From NCBI GenBank assembly GCA_029718625.1, contig CM056376.1:116450263-116514262 (forward strand): 64,000 nucleotides of DNA, written 5' to 3'. Of this stretch, positions 56,861-64,000 are shown one piece after another (positions within the stretch are counted from its first letter, which is position 1; every line of letters starts with the position of its first letter). Origin of the DNA: Synaphobranchus kaupii (lineage: Eukaryota > Chordata > Actinopteri > Anguilliformes > Synaphobranchidae). Position numbers and translations under genes: made by a program. The notes below the pieces were generated by a model. It did no database searches. It worked only from the letters and a program-made list of their open reading frames with translations, and was not told the DNA's origin.

Positions 56861-57530
56861 TTCATACAGAGTATATCCCATTGGATTTGGTCTGTGAATT
56901 TTTTTAATTATCTGAAGATCACAGTCATTTTGAGCAAAATAACTCTGGAGTTATGAAGCAGAAATAATTGCCTTTGAGGCAGAGGATATCTCTCTCTCTG
57001 TCTTTAACTTAATTCCTCTCCATAAGTGATCAGGACATTGTCATCTCCAGTCATAACCATGAAGGAAGATTCCAACTAGTAGAGGAGTAGGTTGAAGGCA
57101 GGTTAGCCAATGTAAAGCCAAACGTTTGCTCTTAACATTGACTTACCAAGAAATGCAAGCACTCATTTAGTCCTTTACAATGACAGTTGGCAAGTTAATT
57201 TGGTAATTGGTAACATATTTAACGAACACATAAATATAAGACATATAACGCAAGTAACTAACACATGCATTTAAGTCAGAGTCAAAGTTAGGATAAATGT
57301 TGCTTGAGTCCTGCCCCATACGTCAAATGTTTTGAAGAATATAAAAAAATACATTTATAATGAAATTGACACTGACGGACATACTTCCATTCTTGTTTGG
57401 AATATTTCAGCATATTGAGAGCATATAAAAAAAGGATATTTAGCATCTTTCTGTTATTACCTTTCCTTAAAAAGTCATGCTGCTGTTTCTAATGGTATCG
57501 TCTTCCTACCCCTTCAATTAAGGCCTCATA
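56861..57530. other. Spacer
   Basis: AT-rich, no gene. Confidence 0.4.
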
Positions 57531-57532
57531 TT

Positions 57533-57600
57533 ATGCTCTGTTATTATGATTATTATAATAATAATTATTATTATTATCACTATTATTATTATTATTAATG
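57533..57600. repeat. (ATT)n microsatellite
   Basis: Imperfect ATT/ATA repeat of about 65 bp. Confidence 0.9.
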
Positions 57601-57726
57601 CATTATATGTTGTATTGTATCTACAATACTTATTTTGTGTGGGTGTAGTGGGTTCATGGGAATGATGTGTGGGTGGGTCTGTAAATGAGAGCCTCTCTAT
57701 GCATGTATGCTGTATATACGTGATTG

Positions 57727-57752
57727 TGTATTGTATTGTATTGTATTGTATG
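57727..57752. repeat. (TTGTA)n microsatellite
   Basis: Five units of GTATT. Confidence 0.9.
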
Positions 57753-57984
57753 TTTTGTGTTGGATCCCCTCGAAAACGAGATGGTTCATCTCAAGGGGCT
57801 ATCCATTAATAAACTTTACATTTATCAGACATTTATCAACATTAGCCTTTTGCATGTTAAATATCAATAAAGAAGTTTGTACTAAGATGGATGTATACTG
57901 GGAATAGCTAGGCCTCTGTCTTTATTTTAGTGTGCCACTGCATTAAAGTAAGTTTTATTTCATTACTGCATGTGCTCTGAAGCT

Positions 57985-58556
57985 ACTGTACCCATCATAA
58001 TTATTGACAACCTAAATTAATATGAGCACAAAGTGCAGGTTTAAATTTGGTTTATTGTTTATCAAATCTCGTCTATGCTCAGAAAAATGTGAAGATTCTA
58101 TGGTTTAATTGTGTTACTATTGATCAGAGGAAAAAAAATCATTTTTATTTTGAAAAGATGTGTGTCACAATCATTGGCATCCCTGTATACTTTGAGCACC
58201 CTCCCTTTGCCAAGATAACAGCACGGAGCCTTATGTAATGTTTGATGAGGTTGGAGAACACATAGCAAGGGATTTGAGACCATTCCTCCTTACAGAATCT
58301 CTCCAGAGAGTCCTTGGTCCTCCCTTGTGGACTCTCCTCTCCAGCTCACCCCACATGTTTTCAATGGGGTTTAGGTCAGGGGACAGGGATGGCCATTGAA
58401 AAAGATTGATTATGTGGTTAGTGAACTATTTTTGTGTAGATTTTGAGGTATGCTTTGGATCCTTGTCCTGCTGGAAGATCCAACCACGACTAGGTACTTT
58501 TAGCTTTCTGGCAGAGGCAGTCAGATTTAGGTCTAAAATTGATTAATCACAGCTCC
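57985..58556 (-). mobile_element. Tc1-like transposon fragment with transposase C-terminus
   Basis: Minus-strand translation gives [18 protein letters not shown] (second catalytic Asp), then [20 protein letters not shown] (catalytic Glu) and [17 protein letters not shown] C-terminus. A stop lies after STQK. The family differs from the elements at 6.8, 39.5 and 59.8 kb. ATTATTGACAACCTAAATTA at about 58001 looks like the inner part of its terminal repeat; the other end is lost, so the coordinates are approximate. Confidence 0.8.
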
Positions 58557-58562
58557 ATTTGC

Positions 58563-58960
58563 TTAAAGGGATAGTTCACCCATTTTTAAAAAATGTATAT
58601 TGTTTTACTTACCCCCAAAAAAGTATGTTAAGCTGTACTGGTCTCGCCGCTGTAGCTAAGTTATTATAAATCCTGAATTGGAAATACTTCTGAATTGTTT
58701 TGGAAAGTTTGTAGTTTTCTGTTGCTCACTAGCGGTCTTGTGCACTCGCAGTGAAGGAATCAGTCGCATAAACGCACACTAATTTAGCAAAATGGATCCT
58801 TTTGAAGAGTTCGTACTAGCTGCAAAGCAAACTCCGACCTGGTGACCCGGAAGCGGCTCTTCTTCTTCTACGGTAGCCTACAAACTCAGCCAAAATTTCA
58901 AGCGGAAGTTTACAAACGTATGGTTGTATGGCGACTGAAAATAGTTATATAAATCTTTAA
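58563..58960 (+). mobile_element. Left end of a TTAA-type transposon
   Basis: TTAAAGGGATAGTTCACCCA shares its first 16 bases (TTAAAGGGATAGTTC plus one) with the MITE at 47565, but the interior is unrelated. No matching right end appears downstream. A CpG-retaining tract at 58730-58900 contains ATGGATCCTTTTGAAGAG, opening a short frame MDPFEEFVLAAKQTPTW then stop. This may be the truncated start of the transposon's own gene. Confidence 0.55.
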
Positions 58961-59404
58961 GCGGTTATTTAAAACATGTTTTAAACGTAAATGTAAATTA
59001 CAAGAAGACACCAATGACCTCTCGGTGAATTTCCCGTCTTTGAAAACGAGAGTTTATGATGTTTTATGAAGGATTTTCTATATGCCTATCCAGATCCACT
59101 GTGTAAGTTAGCTGTGACATGAGCAATGAGCAATATATCTCAAGACTGCACAGTTCATTAAAATGTTGATATGGACCGTTGTATATGATCGTAAATAACC
59201 TTTTAACAGGGCTTAACATGCTAAATACGTTGCCAGAAATAGTTTCAAAAGTTTTTTGAGAAAATATTATTATTATTTTTTAAAATAATTTTACCAACAT
59301 TTTTTTATATTTTGAGTGTAAGGTCATAATGAAAGACATTTTTCATATCCAAAACAAATGATGCACTTGGGCTTGTGATTTGTGGTCAGGATATCACATG
59401 CCTA
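58961..59404. other. AT-rich spacer
   Basis: No gene; may include the rest of the truncated element. Confidence 0.3.
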
Positions 59405-59545
59405 TACGGATAAGCTGAACACACTGTCTGTGATGGATTGGCGATCTGCCCAGGGGGTATTCCTCTCGCCCAATGTGTGCTGGGATAGGTCCAGTAACCG
59501 CGACCCTGACCAGGAATAAGTGGGTTAGATAATTGATAGATGATC
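59405..59545 (+). mobile_element. RTE-type LINE 3' tail
   Basis: TGATGGATTGGCGATCTGCC, CAATGTGTGCTGGGATAGGT and CCGCGACCCTGACCAGGAAT followed by AAGTGGGTTAGATAATTGAT and GATAGATGA form the 3' end of a fish LINE with a GATG-type tail. Only the last ~140 bp is present. Confidence 0.7.
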
Positions 59546-59822
59546 TCTTGTAATGAGATTTACAATCTTATTCTTCTCAAGTAGAAAATATTACTTTTTA
59601 CTTGACAAGTGAAATTGTTTACCCCATTGGCAAATCTTGAAATTAGTCAAACTGTCTCACCTCATTGTTTTTTTTGTCTTATTCAGAAAAATTTAACGTC
59701 TAAATATAAGACTAAAATACGTGTTACGATTGACTTCTTTTTTGGCTTTTGCAGTGCATTTTGGACATCATGGCCAAAAGAAAAACATGGGGATAGAGAA
59801 GTGGAGGGATGCTGCAAATATA

Positions 59823-60363
59823 CACTGCCCGGCCAAAAAAAAAGTCGCACTCTAATATTTCGTTGGACCGCCTTTAGCTTTGATTACGGCGCGCATTTGT
59901 TGTGGCATTGTTTCGACAACCTTATGCAATGTCACAACATTTATTTCCATCCAGAGTTGCATAAATTTTTGGCTGAGATCTTGTACTGACGACGGGAGAG
60001 TCGAACCACTCCGTAAAGTGTTCTCCAGCACATCCCAAAGACTTTCAATGGGGTTAAGGTCAGGACTCTGGTGGCTAATTCATGTGTGAAAATGATTCCT
60101 CATGCTCCCTGAACCACTCTTTCACAATTTGAGCCCGATGAATCTTGGCATTGTCATCCTGGCATATGCCCATTGATGGGATAACCTGGTCATTCAGTAC
60201 ATTCAGGTACTTAGCTGACTTCATTTTATTGCTGCATAATGTTGCTGAGCCTAGACCTGACCAACTGAAGCAACCCCAGATCATAACACTGCCTCCAGAG
60301 GCTTGTACAGTGGGCACTATGCATGACGGGTGCAATGGTGACTTTTCTTTTGGCCGGGCAGTG
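59823..60363 (-). mobile_element. Internally deleted Tc1/mariner-like element (541 bp)
   Basis: The ends CACTGCCCGGCCAAAAAAAA and (reverse complement) CACTGCCCGGCCAAAAGAAA lie inside TA duplications at 59821-59822 and 60364-60365. The minus strand encodes about 120 open codons of transposase: [16 protein letters not shown], then [18 protein letters not shown] (second catalytic Asp). A stop and a one-base frameshift separate this from a PDLNPIE-type Glu region. The N-terminal half is absent, so it is nonautonomous. Confidence 0.93.
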
Positions 60364-60365
60364 TA

Positions 60366-62570
60366 TGATGAGATGGGGTGGAGGTAGTGATGGCAGAGTA
60401 AGGTTTCATGAACCTTGTAATTATTTGAACAAATCAAAAGGCTTGGCTCTTCACAGCAAGATCCAATGAAACTTCAAACCACTGATAACATATGGTAGCT
60501 CCAGCCATTTTCTGTTTCATGAAGTCAGTCCAATTACTAGGCAAAGGTGCACTTAAGTAGACTGAGGCAACAGCTTAAAGTTGTCTGTAAATTTGTCCAT
60601 TGAATCATTGACTCATAATGAACAGGGACACCATGCCTATGAACAGGCCATAGCTTCTGCTCATATGCTCAAAGCAAAGGAATATATTTTTATTTTTGTC
60701 AAATCATAGATTCTTCTACGTGCAAACAGTTATGACCCATTATATCAATCTACAATATTATGTACAATCAATCTACAATATACTGGTGTCATTCATGCAA
60801 ACAAATCTAGGAAAATGACTGAATAAACACAGACTTATATTACTCATTTTAAATGCAGACTATCCTGCCCCTTGTTACATTGTATGATTGAAGCATGACC
60901 TCAACATTAGAAGTGTCAACATACACGGTAAGGTATTTCTTATCCACTGCAATAGACGTGTGCAGGGCTAAGGGTTCCGGAAGAGTTTTTGATGCAGATT
61001 CTCCAGATTGTGGATTTTAATCTAAGCAATAACCACAATGTTACACAACAGAGAATTCTGGGAGTCTCTTGGATTACAAAATGTTACAATGGATTCATGT
61101 AATAGCCCTCGTCACGTTTTTTTAATTTTAGTTGGGTTTTTCAAATACTGCAGTACCCATGAGCCTCAGCACCTGTTACTATGGTGATAGCATTGGCCTG
61201 AGCCTATAGAGTGGAATATGGGGCTAAAGGTGGAATGACCATGGGGGAAAAACTTGACGGCTGGACTAACCATAGACCCCCTAAATTCACATCAGCAAAA
61301 TGGTGGACCTACAGAAAATTGATCTCTGTGATTGGATGATTCCTAATGCAATGTCTTTGGGACTGATAGTTTAAGTATCTTCGAAAATTGTTATGTACAC
61401 AGTCTTGTACCATTGCCTTTTTTTTTTATGAACTGAAATTTTTTCAATGCTATTGCAAATCTTTTGGGGTAATGATTCAATGGGGTTTTTTTACTTCCGG
61501 AAACGAAATCCCTCAAAATAACCATGCCCACGTTTCCACTCTATAAAAAGCTTTTGAATAATATAGGCCCTGGAAAACTGCCAGGAAAGTCACACAGGTC
61601 CTTACCTTACACTACCATTATCATGGTACGTCCGCTGGCTTTTTTCACATTGACATTGCGATTGCCACTCGCAGGTCAGAAAGTAGACATCTGAACTATC
61701 TAAACAGTACCTAAATAGGTCTTACTGGGAAACAAACTCCAGGAAAAGTGTTTGGTTGGATGTTCTTCTTCAACATTTCAAATAATCCTGTAAGAGAACA
61801 GCTTGTTGTAAGGTGTGTTAAGATACATGTACTCTCTTGAAATCCACATATGGCTTTGCATGGAATTGCTTACAGTTTATGGATTTATCCTCATGGAGAG
61901 ATGCCACAGCACCTTTAAATAGCTACTTCTGACACGAAAGGATATTTCATGAAATGCAGTTCATTTTCCCATGTACCTTTACTGTCTCAGTACATATCTA
62001 GAGCCTCACTGAAATCTCCAATGCTTGAACAACATTATATTTAACCAGTTACATATGATTTGTGGATGAGTCACATAGATTGCATGCCACCTGAAAACAT
62101 GATTTAACATTCTGTAAAATGCACTACCCTTTCACTGTTCTGAACCTCACGTGAAATGTATCAGGGCATGACTGTGATTGATAAATCCTAGAAAAACGTA
62201 AATCTTCCAAATACTCAATAAACAGAGACTGGGTGTATTTTATCACTGGAAGCTAAATCTGACAGCCCCTGTGGCCTCTCCAGCAGGTGAAAGAAGCACC
62301 CTTGTTATCCACTATTGATGAATCATTAGTCTACCAACTGCTTAAAGATTCATTAAATACTTGCAGTATTCCTCAGTTGAGCATAATTTATATAATTACA
62401 ACCATTAGGTCCTAATGAGAATATTTAATATCAACACAAAATTAGATAAAATAAGACAATGTCCAGGTGATGCACTGTTGTTAGATGCAGTGTAGAATTG
62501 CATACAGAATAAAATTACTTCCATTTGAATCGCTTGAGTGAAATAGTGAGGCAGTCTGGCTCTGACGCAC
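60366..62570. other. Spacer
   Basis: About 2.2 kb without a supported gene. A small direct repeat ATCAATCTACAATAT occurs twice at 60745-60785. Confidence 0.4.
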
Positions 62571-62577
62571 TTGTACA

Positions 62578-62596
62578 CAAGCACACACACACACAC
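62578..62596. repeat. (CA)n microsatellite
   Basis: About 9 CA units inside a longer TG/CA-rich stretch to 62860, which produces a 150-codon artefact frame on the minus strand. Confidence 0.85.
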
Positions 62597-62859
62597 ATGC
62601 TTCAAATAATCCCAGACACAATGTTTTCGCACATATGAGTCTATATCATATAATGGATATTTGTGTAGTCTGAGAGTGTGTAAGATATATGCAAGTGCTA
62701 TACAGTGTGTACTGTATGTTTTTGTGTTAGTTTGTGTCTGTATTTGTGCGTGGAATGTTACGGCGTCTACATGAGAGTCTGTATGGATGTTCTTGTGCTT
62801 TATCACGTGGGAGAGTTCCATGCATCTGTGTGTCTTGTTTATGAGCGTGTGGAGCAAGA

Positions 62860-63430
62860 GTTAACATTCATTCAAGTTTACCCCTCCCCGAATTGGCGAA
62901 ATAGGTTTCAAAATCATTTACCGTTATGGCCGCTGTGTGTCAGAGAGCGTGTCATTTTTCAATATTAAAAAAGATATGTTAAAAAGAAATTAAACGCAAT
63001 CGGATGAGATGGAATCGGGACAATCATAATAAAGAGAGCATTTATTCAGAAATCGTCCTACCAGTAATTTATTATTATTATCATTATTATTGTGTCTTTT
63101 TATTTTCTGCTCCTTCCTTCCATCTCTCATCCCTGCGTGTCATTGATATTGCAGTATTTTGGCGGCAGATGAATGATATGACAATAATGTCTAAGTGCAT
63201 AAGAGCTAGGAGGCACATGTATTGGATGAGATGTAAAACCTTTGCTTTCTGCTTGCAATAGAATATTCACATAACATTAAGCAAGTATAGATTTGTCCTG
63301 AGGCCACCGTTCACAGGCTTTGCCTCCGACCGGCGCAGCAACGGCAACAAAAGCCATTTCATAAAGAGGTGTAAAGGTTAAAAATTGATTAATTGATTTA
63401 GTGTTTTAAAAAAGATGGCCAGCAATCAAA
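62860..63430. promoter_or_regulatory. Candidate cis-regulatory block
   Basis: Transposon-free complex sequence with TTTTGGCGGCAGATGAATGA near 63157, CCGACCGGCGCAGCAACGG near 63327, and AAAATTGATTAATTGATTTA near 63381. CpGs are retained in the 63310-63345 part. No credible open frame. Confidence 0.42.
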
Positions 63431-63449
63431 TAACACTTAAATAAAATAA

Positions 63450-63471
63450 AAACACACACACACACACACAT
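63450..63471. repeat. (CA)n microsatellite
   Basis: About 10 CA units. Confidence 0.95.
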
Positions 63472-63845
63472 AGTCAGATGAGTAGAGCCAGGGCCGGCTT
63501 CATGCACGCTGAGGTTAAACGTTTAAGTGGAGGCATATGGCTAAGTTTAAAAGTAGATATGTAAAGATGGGTTCACTTCATAAGGCCCTCATAAACAGTA
63601 AACAACACCTTCATGACATGACAATACTACTTTATAAAGCCTTTATACACAACTTCACAGCTTTATGGTGGCTGATATAAAGTAATACCACATAATTCCA
63701 ATGGTACGGTTTCATTTTCTGCATAATGTGATATAGCACCTTATGTCAGCTCTCATAAAGCACTGCAGTTTTATGCATGCGTTTAATGTGATTGTGACAT
63801 GCAAGTATTATATTTAATTAATTAATTACTTAATTAATTAATCAA
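63472..63845. other. Spacer with possible old repeat
   Basis: Recurrent CATAAAGC/TTATAAAGCC words at 63580-63770 suggest an old repeat that I cannot name. AATTAATTAATTACTTAATT at 63815-63835 is a simple-sequence patch. Confidence 0.3.
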
Positions 63846-63847
63846 CT

Positions 63848-64000
63848 AATATTTTAAGCCTTCAGGGCAGTTATGGGAATAGCCCCATCACACCTCAAAT
63901 CAATCTTCCAACTTTACTCACACCAGCCGGATCTCTCCGTTTCACAACCTTGGGATGACTGGCTATCCCTGCATGGTCACATCTCCCAGTCACAATGCCT
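63848..64000 (+). mobile_element. Possible LINE fragment at window edge
   Basis: The reading FRAVMGIAPSHLKSIFQLYS followed by HQPDLS resembles the region near the C-terminus of L2/CR1-clade ORF2 (YKAL.GIAP.YL..L...YTP.R). It is cut by the window end, so this rests on about 45 residues. Confidence 0.35.

Noticed and set aside
62405..62857. 150-codon minus-strand frame
   Set aside because: It reads a CA/TG-rich tract; His/Thr/Val-rich with no domain.

Overview
This window looks like a stretch of a ray-finned fish (probably teleost) nuclear genome, and mostly a gene desert. The evidence is the repeat fauna: several Tc1-like DNA transposons with TA target duplications, an L2/Rex-type LINE 3' end, a CR1-like LINE fragment, tRNA-derived SINEs with the fish-type tail related to GTCGCTTTGGATAAAAGCG, a 5S-rRNA-derived SINE, and abundant (CA)n, (GA)n and (TA)n. 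The tail type is common in elopomorph and other basal teleosts, but that placement is only a guess. No bacterial-style operons, rRNA genes, functional tRNA genes or CRISPR arrays are present. Nearly all open frames are shorter than 150 codons and lie in low-complexity, repeat or noncoding DNA.

Layout. 0-11 kb: a 64-bp minisatellite, a SINE 3' fragment, a homeodomain-motif-rich candidate regulatory block (3.2-4.0 kb), a TG/GA low-complexity tract, an internally deleted Tc1-like element (6.8-7.3 kb) and a 34-bp minisatellite (10.5-10.9 kb). 11-17 kb: AT-rich spacer, a CpG/G-rich block (13.3-14.1 kb), a tRNA-SINE head, a CR1-like fragment and a 5S-SINE. 17-30.4 kb: long, transposon-poor, high-complexity sequence with many TAATTA-type motifs, retained CpGs and long C/G homopolymers; these read as candidate cis-regulatory elements of an unseen developmental gene. 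30.4-41 kb: minisatellites, a 620-bp direct duplication (34.0 and 38.9 kb) that contains a SINE, a complete tRNA-SINE, and a near-full-length Tc1-like transposon with a decayed DD34E transposase (39.5-41.1 kb). 41.2-41.3 kb: a 97-bp minus-strand segment with every hallmark of an internal coding exon, the only plausible host-gene coding sequence I see. 43-46.5 kb: a second transposon-poor candidate regulatory block. 46.6-50.2 kb: a transposon cluster (Tc1 remnant, palindromic MITE, retroposon tail, TTAA MITE, L2-type LINE). 50-57 kb: spacer with candidate elements at 53.7 and 55.1 kb. 58-60.4 kb: a second transposon cluster. 62.8-63.4 kb: a last candidate regulatory block, then a LINE-like fragment at the right edge.

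Interpretation. The alternation of transposon-free complex islands with transposon clusters is what one expects of a regulatory desert around a developmental transcription factor gene. I could not name the target gene, and conservation cannot be seen from one sequence. No undescribed protein system was found. The items most worth checking are the candidate exon, the homeodomain/POU motif clusters, the 5S-SINE, the duplicated 620-bp unit, the inverted minisatellite at 31 kb and the near-perfect I-SceI site.
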